64,000 bases of DNA from Lactuca virosa (taxonomy: Eukaryota > Streptophyta > Magnoliopsida > Asterales > Asteraceae). Location: assembly GCA_928212115.1 (NCBI GenBank), contig CAKMRJ010005634.1, positions 122,313,108 to 122,377,107 on the forward strand, given 5' to 3'. The position numbers were made by a program, and so were the translations under genes. Positions 9,576 to 20,443 of this stretch are shown one piece after another (the first letter of the stretch is position 1; each line of letters starts with the position of its first letter). A model generated the notes under the pieces. That model had not been told where the DNA came from and did not search any database. It saw only the letters and a program-made list of their open reading frames with translations.

Positions 9576-11844
9576 TGACATGCAATAGAGAACAACTAAA
9601 ATAAAACACCATAGTTGGGACTTCCCCATTTTTCATAGTCAGAAAATACCTTTTATTTATGTTTATTCAAAATCATAGTTTTCTTTATTTTGCGGCATTG
9701 GTCCCATAGAAGTATTTTTGAAGAAACGTTTTTCATTGATTTATTAAAACTTGGGATGTCATAACTAATACACGAAACATAAGCATAAACATAGTCATTG
9801 CAGGCCTTATAATGTCTTTTATACTATGGCCTTTCCTAGAATCTCTCATCAGGTTCAAATATCATTATCTTTGTACTACTTCATATGATACAAAGAAACT
9901 ATGTGGGCCAGGTTGGGAAACCTAGTGAATATATAGGGTTTCAACCCACAATAATATAGTTCATGTGTTTAATTATATATTTATATCAAACTATTATCCC
10001 GATTACCCATTCCCATTATCTTCTTTATTCATCTATAGGGACCTATCTTAAGGACCTTCGTTGTAATTATTGTGTTTTCCATTTATATTCTGTTAGGTGA
10101 CTACATCGTTAGTACAATAGTACTAGTTGCTACACCATTAGTGCAATAGTACTAGTTCTTACATCGTTAGTACAATAGTACCAATTCCTACATTGTTGGT
10201 ACAATAGTACCAGTTCCTACATCGTTAGTACAATAGTACCAGTTATTACATGGTTAGTACAATAGTATTAGTTCCTACATCGTTAGTATAAGTACCAATT
10301 CCTACATCGTTAGTATAATAGTTCTAGTTCTTACCTTGTTAATACAATAGTACTAGTAAAGTCCTGACATTTTATTATCATTTTTTTCCTTAGTGTACTA
10401 TAGCATCTTATCAATTTCATCTCTCATTACCTTTCATTACCCAATGTATTATATTCATGAAAATACGTATATGGTATAAATCATACAAAATCTATCTTTA
10501 GAACATTTCATCTAACACATAACATCTTTGCACATAAGCACAAATAGCATTCAACAATCTAAATATTTATATCTATGTATAGGATGAAATTAACTATTCA
10601 CTCACTTGTTAAAAGTAGATGACTGGTGATTTTGACAGAGCTTCACCTAACGCCTTAGCTTTCCTTTTAACGTGACAAACGTATGATTAATACTGAGTCT
10701 TAGTCTAATATTTTTGGCGACTAATGCTAGTCTAGATTCTTCCTTTATCCAAATGTATACATCAAGATCTATCAAGTAACGAAGAACCATGTAGGGTCAT
10801 ATCAGAGGTAGGGTCCATTTGGTGTGCAGAATATACTACTTGGAAATCCCACTTTAAACCCCTCACTAATCTTGTAAGTATATCAGTCAATATAGTGACT
10901 TGGAATCACTAATAAATCCTATTTATAGATTCATAATAACATTTATGATTATAAATACAAGTTACAATGAAAGAGATATAAGTCTAGCTTAACTTATAAA
11001 GATTGTCATAACAAAAGTATAGAAATTGCACTGACAGAACTTCGACCCGAACACTTCTATTTGTTGGAATCTTTGACGAATCAGAGTTCCGCTAAAACTA
11101 GTAAATACTAAAGAGATTTCAGAGTCAAGGAAGAAGCTTTTAGAGAGATTTTTTTAATGGTGTGTGGGGTGAATGAGGGGCGACCCTCTATTTATAACAC
11201 GTTTTTTACCATGAGCGCCACGCACTTCGCGAAACGCATATTTTTGTATATTTCGTAATTTCTTCACATGAGCTCTATTTTCGTTTTTCTTTGTATCTAC
11301 ATGAAGCTATGTAAGATGTAAGAGATCTAAAACATTCATTTAGACTCCATTAGCTATTTTCTCACTTTATATTTAAAGTTATACTTTTATAGGCTTTGAC
11401 TATTAATGTCTGTATAAAAATCATAACTCTTCTATATGAGATACGTTCTCGACTTTCTTTATATCGAAAAATAGGTATTGACAAGATCTTCAACTCTCGT
11501 TTAGATTGTTTTTCCTAACAATCGACCGATCTCAATTTCAGTTTCTGTGCTAACATAGTTGTGTTGAATACTTCGAAAAATCGTAACTTCCTCTTATGAA
11601 GTAAGATTTGGACGTTCCATGTATGTACGCTCTTGGTTTAATGACTACTATGACTTTCGTTTAGATAATTTTCTCTAAGTAATATTCTGTGAACAACATT
11701 TAATCATCGAAATGAGAAATAATTATCCAAATATTCTTAAATCATCTAGCCCTATCTTGCAAACATTGCAGTTATATACCCCTTAGGATGATTACGTCCC
11801 ATAATAATTAGCAAAATAGGATTGGATGATGATCTCGTACGTCA
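9576..11844 (-). repeat. 3' LTR of gypsy element J, minus orientation
   Basis: Bounded on the plus strand by TGACATGCAAT at the left and TCTCGTACGTCA at the right, so the minus-strand LTR runs TGACG...TGTCA. Its inner end adjoins, once element B is removed, a purine-rich GGATGGGAAGG (minus strand, 24890-24880), as expected for a 3' LTR. A minus-strand TATA box (TTATAAATAGAGG) lies at 11186-11198. It contains the 29-bp minisatellite at 10101-10359. The outer boundary at 9576 is inferred from the TGAC/GTCA symmetry and is less certain. Confidence 0.65.
10101..10359. repeat. Minisatellite, 29-bp unit, about 9 copies
   Basis: Nine adjacent units close to CTACATCGTTAGTACAATAG followed by TACCAGTTC. 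Eight are 29 bp and one is 27 bp. Units differ by a few bases, so the array is old enough to have diverged. Confidence 0.95.
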
Positions 11845-13992
11845 TGTAACACCCTGTTTTGGGTAATATCATAATTTGGGACCGTGACTGGAAGATCAAG
11901 TATCATAAGGCTTCGGGCTTTGGTAATGAGAGGTTTAGCCACATTTGGATGTGGGTAATGTAGATTGTATGATCCAAGAATTCAAGTTTGTGCTTTTGAG
12001 TCAAAGGGTAAAATGGGAAAGTATTGTCTCACACTTCTTTTATGAATTGTGGATTTTATTTCGATGTGTTTTAAGTCAAAAGTAATTAGATAGGGTTTTA
12101 AAGCTCCTTAATACCTTTATGTGGATATAACGATCGAAGAAATCGGAGTGGAAACAAAGAAGTTATTTCTGTTTGAAGTTTGGACGCTTTTTTGGGTTAA
12201 AGCTGAGTATGCTAGGCGTACAGGGGGGGGGGAGTACGTTGGACGTACTAGGGTATCCTGAGTATGCTGGGCGTACCAAGAGTACGCAATCACTGCCCAA
12301 ACCTTATTTTTTTTTTATGGTTTTAGCCCTATTTAAGGTCCTTTACTTCCCCAAAACCATTCAATTCTTAGCTTCCACCTCTCCAACACCCTCCCATGGA
12401 ACCCTAACCCTATTTTCAGTCTTGTGAGCTAAAAGAAGGTGTTCTTGAGTGCTTTGTAGTGTGCATGATGCAACTTGGAGAAGAAGTAATTCTTTGAAGA
12501 AGTGTTGGCTGCATTGGAGCTTGTAGATCTAAACTTTGTTCACCTTGATCTCTCTTCTAGAGATATAAAGTTTGAATCTTGATAATGCATTTGTTAGATC
12601 GAGCTAGTTTTGGACTATATGAGCTTTTGGTCATTTTAGTGCATAAAGTTTAGATCTTGAAAGTTTGCGACCTTCTTATGGATAAAGTTAGAAATTTTAT
12701 CCATCTAAACATCATTATGATTCAGATCTAAAGGTTGGAGACATGGAATTAAGGGATTAAGTTGAAAATATGCACTTTTTGGTCCGTTTGATACTTAAAG
12801 TATAGATCTTGGTGGTTTGAACCATTCTAATGGATAAAGTTGGAGATTTTATCCATTATGGAGTTATTAGGAACAATAAAAATGTGATCTTGATCCTTCT
12901 ATTGCTTCCATGACAGTGTCATGATGTCTTAATGGATTAATAAGTTAAGGTTTTGGCTTTTAGACCATTTCTAGACATGGAAAGTCGTAAAGGTGGAAAC
13001 TTTATGACTTAGAATGATGTTGTGGGACTAGATCTAAGCTTTGGATGAAAGGGCTTAAGAAATTACGACCTTAATGAAAAAGTGCCTGTTGGTCGAGTAT
13101 GATGGGCGTATCTTTAGGCATGTGTACATACTCGTGACGAGTCCCATCTCTAGATTGTGACTATGACATACATATGAGCCGAGTACGTTGGGCGTACTCA
13201 GCCTGAAGTTTGACTTGTTGACTTTGACTTCTGTTGTCTGTTGATTTTTTTACCAAGTTTGACCTTGGGTCAAACTTGAGGGTTTTGGGCTCTTAAATAA
13301 GATTTTATCTGGTTCTGGTATTAGTAGATTTGCGGGTGAAAGCATTGTAGAAAAGGGATCGTGTTGTAGTGTTTCAGGGTTCTTTGATTTAGGTGAGTCT
13401 TCTCATGGTGCGCGTAAGTTGAAGGCACCAATGTCGGCACATTAAATGATGTATGTAGGATGCTAGCCATCTTTGTGACTCTTGCACGTTTGTATAAGCC
13501 TGTGTGGTAGAATAGTTGTATCTGTGATGGCTAGCTGGGTCTAGCTGTTATTATTATGTTATGATGTTTATATGTGACTGAGACTGCTGATAGTCTCCAG
13601 GTTTGTTGATAACCCACCAGGCGTGCTGTTAGCCCACTGAGACTGTTGATAGTCTCTAGGTTGCTGATAACCCATCGGGCGTGTTGTTCGCCCACTGGTA
13701 CTGATAGTCCCTAGGGTTGCTGATAACCCATAGTTGTTTATTTGTGATGTGTTGTGTGTGGTATGTTGGGAAACTCACTAAGCTCTGTGCTTACGATTTA
13801 TGGTTTACAATTTTCAGGTTTTCTTATTTTGAAGGAGGGGCACGACTCGATTGCATCGCATCATTGGGGGACTTGTGTACTTGATAACTTTTAATGATAC
13901 TCTGATAAATGTTTTTCAAGATCTTGCAGTTGTAAATTAAATAAATACTTAAAGTTTTAATCGAAAATTGGGTTGAAAATTGGGGCGTTACA
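11845..13992 (+). repeat. 5' LTR of element B (2148 bp)
   Basis: Starts TGTAACACCCTG and ends GGGGCGTTACA, directly before the primer-binding site. It has palindrome-like blocks AGTACGTTGGACGTACT and GTATGCTGGGCGTACC near 12232-12290, a TATA-like CCCTATTTAAGG near 12329-12340, a donor-like AG/GTGAGT at 13391-13398, tandem GACTGCTGATAGTCTCCAG-type units (13578-13740), the AAACTCACTAAG block at 13771 and TTTTCAG at 13811-13817. Confidence 0.94.
13578..13740. repeat. Tandem GCTGATAGTC / GTTAGCCCAC units in LTR B
   Basis: Short units of the type GAGACTGCTGATAGTCTCC and GGTTGCTGATAACCCACC alternate. Each is itself an imperfect inverted repeat (GAGACT...AGTCTC, GGTT...AACC). The same array recurs in the 3' LTR at about 24460-24615. 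Confidence 0.8.
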
Positions 13993-13995
13993 AGT

Positions 13996-14008
13996 TGGTA
14001 TCAGAGCC
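13996..14008 (+). other. Primer-binding site of element B (initiator Met tRNA)
   Basis: TGGTATCAGAGCC lies three bases after the 5' LTR. It matches the 3' end of plant initiator methionine tRNA in the usual way for copia and gypsy elements, where the tRNA primes minus-strand DNA synthesis. Confidence 0.93.
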
Positions 14009-15076
14009 TTGATTTGAAGGATTCTGTCATACTCTCGGGTGTAGTTGAACTCAAAATGAGGATTTGGTAAAATTTTCTAAAAGAAATTGATTTTCATAGA
14101 AAGTTTTTAAAATAAAAAGGGGTGTGATGCATGCAATCAGCCGAGCTCAAGTATATATTTCCCAAAATACCCATGTGTGTTATATGATTGATGTTTAATG
14201 TAATTATATGAGAATTGCATGCTAGATTAGGGTTAAGGATCTGCTTAGTGTTGCATGCTGGGATGCCTAATTTGGAGAGATGCCTTTATGCCTGTTATGT
14301 GGGCTGGTAGTGATGCATGATAGTGATTAGAGATCTTCAGGATCATCTGAGGTAGGACTGCCTGTTTATGTGATGATTTTGTTGCTAGATGCACAAATAT
14401 TGCTTGCTTTGTGATTTGTAGGACTCATATTGATGTAAGTTAGCTATCACATGAATATGTTAAGTTACATGCAGTGAGGGTGAAATAATCTTAGAGTGGT
14501 TGAGTTGGCCTTATTGTGCAGCTCTTGTTTGATTCTAACCGTTATAGGGTTGAGTCTTTTAGTCGAAGGATTATCTAAGCTTCGTTGCATGTAACTGTAT
14601 TTGTGAAGTACTTAAATTACATTAGTAGAGGTTCTTTCAGCAGCTGATGGCACGGTGAGGTGGTAATTCTAAGAGAGCCTAGGAAGTGCTTTAGTGCAAG
14701 TGATGCGTTGTTTAGCAAATTTTGGGAAGGTGTCATTATGAGGAAGTGACTTAGAGGATTCAGGATGATTATGAGGAAAGTACATATAGGTGTGGAAGTT
14801 AGTATTGGGCCCGTACTACTGGAAGCACATGATCCATACTCAAATCAAGGAAAGTTCGAAAATTCTAAGGAGTTGTTTGAGGGTAGGAAACATGGTTTGG
14901 CACCACGAATCTATTTCGGGAATTTAGGTATTATTAGCTTTTCAGTTATGGCAGTCCAGGAAGAAGACAGGCCGGGTGATTGTTTGGGCCTTAGTGGCCA
15001 TGTCAGTTTGGGTTGAATGGTGCAGACCTAGACGAGTATTTGATTTCGTGGTCTTAGGGCCCTACTTGAGGTATTG
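14009..15076 (+). other. Element B internal region, left part, no coding motif seen
   Basis: Leader-like sequence after the primer site. Short open frames occur but none shows a retroelement protein motif. A block around 14770-14825 (GGAAAGTACATATAGGTGTG, then GGGCCCGTACTACTGGAAG) has relatives in elements J and E. The region ends at the insertion of solo LTR C1. Confidence 0.7.
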
Positions 15077-17342
15077 TGAAAGACCCACACTTTCATATTT
15101 GACAATTGTTACTCCGAAACATGCTACATGCATATTCATAAAAACAATATTTTATATTGATAAAGTGATTACAAACTACTGGATACAAACCCACTATTTC
15201 ATAGTGTTATATATTACATAACTTCGCAGGATTCTATAGTTTTATACATATGGGAGTGCAAAATACAATAGTTTCAAACTATTCGAAAATCTTCTATCAA
15301 AACAATAGTTTCAAACTATTCAAAAATCTTATACCAGTATATAACTATACTGGATGCTTATCTCCTGCAAATTATTTAAACATTGAGAGGGGTAAGCGGT
15401 GACGCTTAGTGAGTTCAATAATAGATACAATATAATGTTATGCCATATATATACTTCACTATGGCAAAGGCAAGGAGGATCAAGGAATAACAAAGGCATA
15501 TGTGAATCATGTGACAAACTTTCCATATCAATCATTGATTTGATTCAAAGATATACAATCAATGAGGCATAACAATTTCCATACTTGATATACATCAATA
15601 AAACTTTGGCCCAAATGGCACATAAGACATACAACTTCGGATTAACCTTTTGGTAGATTTCAGGCTTATAGCCCTGTCTAACCTTCTGCCAATACCATAG
15701 AATAGAAATCATTCCCTTACGGAGACATGTTCTACATGGCCAGAGGCTACATACCAGTACCAATATGAATCTAAGTCCTTTCACTGATCACATGGTCAAA
15801 GGTATTACTTTTCTATTAAACATAGCGAATAAAAATTATCACGGAAAAATAAACCGGAATAATAACACTAAAAAGCACATAGCACACATAACACATAACA
15901 TACAATTGTTCCTATATATTAAACTCACCGTGAAATAACTGGGGGTTAAAATAGTAATTCGGGCAGCACTTCGGCTCTAAATATGACTTTCTTCGTTGAA
16001 AACCGGGTCCTGCGAGGGTTGGGCTTCGAAACGGAAAAGATAGATTTTTCGGGCTTCTCGGGAATTTCGGGGCGTGTTTCAGGCTTTGGAATTAGTACCG
16101 GGGCTTCGGGGGAAGTCGGAATGTAAGACAATATGGAAAAAGGGTGAAAAAGGGCAAGTTTAGAACCTTTACCAGGGAGGTCTCGCAGGCACTATTTATA
16201 GTGCGAGGGTTGGATCCGAAGCGAGGAGGGAGGGGTACACGTCTGCGAGGCTCAGACCAGATGGCAGCAGGGTGAGGCTCGGACGGACAGCTGCGAGCTT
16301 CGGATTGGTCGGATGACGCGGCTTCTAGCTTCGGATCGGGTCAGCAGCCTTGGTCGAATCAGGAGAGTACACGTGGGTCGGGCACGAGGAGCGCATGCGA
16401 GATCACGTGACTTCGGACACCTGTGCGACACGCGTCGCTTCTCGGACATGCCACGCAGCAGCTTCGGACACGTGGCCAGCCCAGAGCGAGGGTGACGTGG
16501 CTGGCACTATTCATGCGATTTTTCTCGAAAATTGTGCCCAATCTTGTAAAATCCATAACTTTGTCATACGTGCTCTGTTTTTGACGTTTTTTATATGCGC
16601 GCGTAGAGAAAATTATGCTCTACAACTTTTGTTTAGACTTCGTCGGAAAATTGACTTTATTTTTATATTATTATTTTTAACAGACCGGGACTGGTAAATC
16701 CGTTAAAAATTCATAACTTCTTAATCCGACGTCCGTTTTCGTCAGACTTTTTACCGTTGTACTGCTAACGACGAGACCTTCGATTCTCATTTAGGTTGTG
16801 TCGGCTAAAAATCACTCGATCTAAAATTCGAGTTTTTAGCTGTCTACTCCTAAGTTGAAACTTAAAAAAATCATAACTTTCTCATACGAAGTCAGATTTT
16901 GGCGTTCTTTTGATCAAAATTCTCGGTTTAATGAATACTACGACTTTCATTTAGATCACTAAGGCTAAAAAGTAGTTTATCAAAAACTCACTTTTTACGT
17001 CATTCGACACCGTGTCGGTTTTGTCGCGGATATTCGATTGGTCATAACTTCTTCGTTACAACTTGGATTTCGACGAGGTTTTCGCCTACATGTTTCTAAC
17101 GAGATTATCTACAAATTTCAATAATAAAATTTTACTTATTTCAAATTTTATATTTTCGCTAAATTTCACTATTTAGCTTTAAATTGGAATCTCATAAGAC
17201 TTCCAATAATTTATGAGTGATTCTAAACATAGTTTTACCTTATATCTAGTAAAAACTATCTGTTAGAAATCAATACTCAATATCACATAATATTTCATAA
17301 TATTATTTACTTAAAACACGATTTCAAAACGTGTATGTTACA
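15077..17342 (-). repeat. Solo LTR C1 (2266 bp) inside element B
   Basis: Begins TGAAAGACCC and ends GTATGTTACA on the plus strand. The perfect 5-bp duplication TATTG lies at 15072-15076 and 17343-17347. Minus orientation is favoured by the box CTATAAATAG on the minus strand (16193-16202) and by the GCTTAGTGAGTTC block (15404-15416), which is reversed relative to plus-oriented LTRs. The interval 16200-16500 is GC-rich and full of CTTCGGA motifs. It belongs to the same family as C2. No internal region remains, so it arose by LTR-LTR recombination. Confidence 0.92.
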
Positions 17343-17347
17343 TATTG

Positions 17348-20300
17348 TCAGTCTGAGTCGTGGAACTCAATGAGGGAGCGGTTATGATGAACAGCTTGAG
17401 GATTGCAATCTTGAGATTGAGTGATCAGCCGATGGCTTATGATGTCATTTTCTTTGGAGAGGGTTCTGTTTTTCCAATTTTTCATGTGTGGAAAAAGAGT
17501 CATTTTCATGGATATTATACCAGATGAGGACCAGGGGTATGCTTTCCTTGAGTTCAGTTAGAGCGTGTTCTGACAGGTGTTCCAGACGATCAGTAGAAGT
17601 GGATCAGGAACGACAACTTTTGTTGTGTCTCGACTGTGAGGATGATGCCTCATGTTGCATGATTGCGTCTCGCGATGGAGTAGAGGTCAGGTAATCAGAG
17701 GCGAAGTTTGAGGTAGTCCAATTTTTATTAGATAGATAATCGATTCTATGAATGGGCTATTAAAGTTATTGATTGTGCATTTCCAGGGTATTCTTGATTA
17801 TAGAGGCGGTTAGGTCTGGAAAGTTTATGAGGTCTCCATATGAGATTTGAAAAGTCTTTGAGTTACTAGGTCTTTATCTGGGAGATTATCTTGTGTTGTG
17901 TTATTCCAAGAGTCAGGGATGGTATGTATCTGGCTAAGTTGGTTTGTGTGGGGTTTGTCTGCAACGTCAGTTGGTGATAGTTCGAACCTAAGTGGGGGAG
18001 AACTGAGCATGTTATTTGAAAAATCATCGATTTTTTTGAGTTTGCAGTTTCAGAAGATTGGGTTAGAGGGATTTGCGTTCCGGATATGTGAGGCTTTGGT
18101 TCAAGATGTGGTCAAGATGGGGTGTAAAGCATGTTAACCATTGTTGTATGAGCTCATGAATGCACAAGTTGTTTTCGCAACAGGAAGTTGTTGGTCAGGG
18201 AGCTCATTATATTCAGTGGTTCTATCGGGTTCGCTGATGTTTAGGTTATGAGTCGTTTGGGTTGCTCGGGATGAATATCGGTGTTTGAAGGATTCGTCAA
18301 TAGCTTATAGATTGCTACCTATAGTCTAAGATAAGTAGTGGTTGATCTGTCAATCAACTTCAGCGTTGGGTATATGTAGTCTTGCGTGATTTTAGTTCAG
18401 TGGAAAACTTCAGATCATCAGTTTGTTGTCAGTGCACTCTCGATCGTTGGGTGACGATGCTTCGAAGGTTTTAAACTGTATAATTGGATGTCAATGATCG
18501 TGACAACCAATCATCATGTTCCGTTATGGTATATCATGGATTCTGTGTACGTTGCCCTGAATTGCTGGATTGTGGAATTATCGTCTATAGAAGACTCGAG
18601 TTTGTTTTGGTAGTAGGAAGAACAATGAAGTGATTATCTATCTGTTCCAGTTGTAGATCTTTTGGGTTCCTTGTCATTAGTTGGGATAGTAGAAGGATGT
18701 GGAATTGTATGAAGGGAAGGTACTTTGGGATACGACAATCTTGGTCGAGAGTAGTAAAGTGCTTCATCTAGTTTGGGATGTGAGCACCCGGTATCGTTTG
18801 ATCAGAGGATCATAGTCCATTAAGCTCAATGTGGTGGTGATTAGGTAGGAATATTGTGGGATGGCTAGGTAATCCAGTGATTATGAAGTTATAAGAATGT
18901 AGATGAATCCAAGTGATGGATGGTCACTTGGGGCTGTCGGGGATAGTTCCAAGTGCGAGCTACTTTAGAATTTGTGCCCATGATAGAGTTTTGGATAGAT
19001 ATATTTGGAGGGAGCGCCAGGGTCCCTTGAGTCTGGGAAGAATCCAAGATAGGTCAGGCTTGTGAGTGTGGAGCAGACTACCGTTTGGCCAAAAGGGCCT
19101 TGAACGACTAATCAGGTGGTGCGGATAAGATATTGTTTGATTAAGGATTAACTGGGTAGGCCAGTCAGCATGGTATCATCCTAAGTCAACTAGAGAGCCA
19201 ATTTTGGTTGCGAGAAGGTTCAGGGTTAAGCAAGGAATAATGTTCCTTGGTCAGTGATGAGCATCAGAGCAAATGATACGGATTCATGGCTAGGTTCAGG
19301 TCGAGGGTTGTGTTAGGACCTCTCTGCCTGTTCTTGTTTGATGAATGTTTTGGGGTCTGAAGCACAATCCGAACACCTAATATAGTCTGATAGAATGGCG
19401 TTTTGATTCGTAGAGTTTTCAGTTAGTGTGCACTTGAGAGGGTGATGTAAGACTGCGGATCAGCCGTAGCGTTCCCCAAGTCAGTGTGCGATTTCAGGGG
19501 TGATGTAAGACTGCGGAGCAGCCGTAGCATTCCCCAAGTCAATGTGTGATTTCAGGGGTGATGTAAGACTGCGGAGCAGCCATAGCATTCCCCAAGTTAG
19601 TGTGCAGTTGCGAGGGTAACATAAGATTGCAGATCACCCGTAGCATTTCCCAAGTTAGTGTGCAGTTGTGGGAGTGATGTAATACCGTGAAGCGATCGTA
19701 GCATTCATTAGGTTGGTAGGCGATGGCAACAGGGATGGAAGTCTATGCCTTGGCTCATGGTATTCTCTAAGATGATTTAGATCATCACGGGGTTGGGTGA
19801 AGGGTTGTGAGTGGGCCTCAACGTTTGTAATTCCTGGGAGATTATAGGCTAAGTTGGGGCCAAATGTGATGTGCGTACTCGGTTCGGTTTATAGCCATCA
19901 CTAGGGTTAACCGGACTTGGTGATCGTTCGAGCATTGGTTTATTGAATTGTCCTTCATTGGGAGTGAATGATTGATGGATTCATGTTGACGGATAGATAA
20001 AGACCACCTCTATCTATTCAGTTTTTGAGTCTAGAGCTGACTTTGTTTTCGATGACGATTTTTCGGTACCAGTAAGTCGTCGGGGCGTATATGTTTCGGG
20101 TATGAAGTTCAGTAGGGTTTGGGATATAAAGTTGAGTCACTGTGGAAATGGTTTGGAGTAGTTTTGCCTTCCTGGGAGTAAGACATCGAGTTGGATTTAC
20201 ATTTTCAGGTGTAGCGGTTGGACACTCGTAGGCTTAGAACAAAGTTGAGGTTCATTATTCGTTAGTGCTTGTAATTTCCGCGATTTTGGGTTCGACAGCA

Positions 20301-20430
20301 GTAAGGCTAGATGGTTATTAGAGTGAGGTGACTTTCCCAGTCATCTTCATGATTCAGGGAGTTCAGTCAGGATCATTTGGTTCGGCAGAAGAGATAGTAA
20401 GGAATGATTTCGATGACAAAATCTAATTTT
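17348..20430 (+). other. Element B internal region, right part, no coding motif seen
   Basis: About 3.1 kb without a recognisable retroelement domain on either strand; the open frames are short and unlike one another. It holds a 58-bp tandem array (19441-19730) and ends in CGATGACAAAATCTAATTTT, which resembles the end of the pol frame plus spacer in element A (CGAGGACGAAGTCTAATTC). This suggests the region derives from an autonomous gypsy element by deletion and decay. Confidence 0.65.
19441..19730. repeat. 58-bp tandem array, about five units, in element B
   Basis: Units begin GGTGATGTAAGACTGCGGA and contain AGCCGTAGCATTCCCCAAG. Three are near-identical; the fourth and fifth are progressively diverged. 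Confidence 0.92.
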
Positions 20431-20443
20431 AATGGGGGAGAGT
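20431..20443 (+). promoter_or_regulatory. Polypurine tract of element B
   Basis: AATGGGGGAGAGT lies directly before the 3' LTR and parallels the tract of element A. Confidence 0.9.

Noticed and set aside
10101..10359. CRISPR-like repeat array
   Set aside because: Units are contiguous without unique spacers, in a plant retroelement LTR.
13996..14008. tRNA-like sequence
   Set aside because: Only the 13-base primer-binding site complementary to a tRNA end is present; no cloverleaf follows. The same holds for 40261 and 41815.
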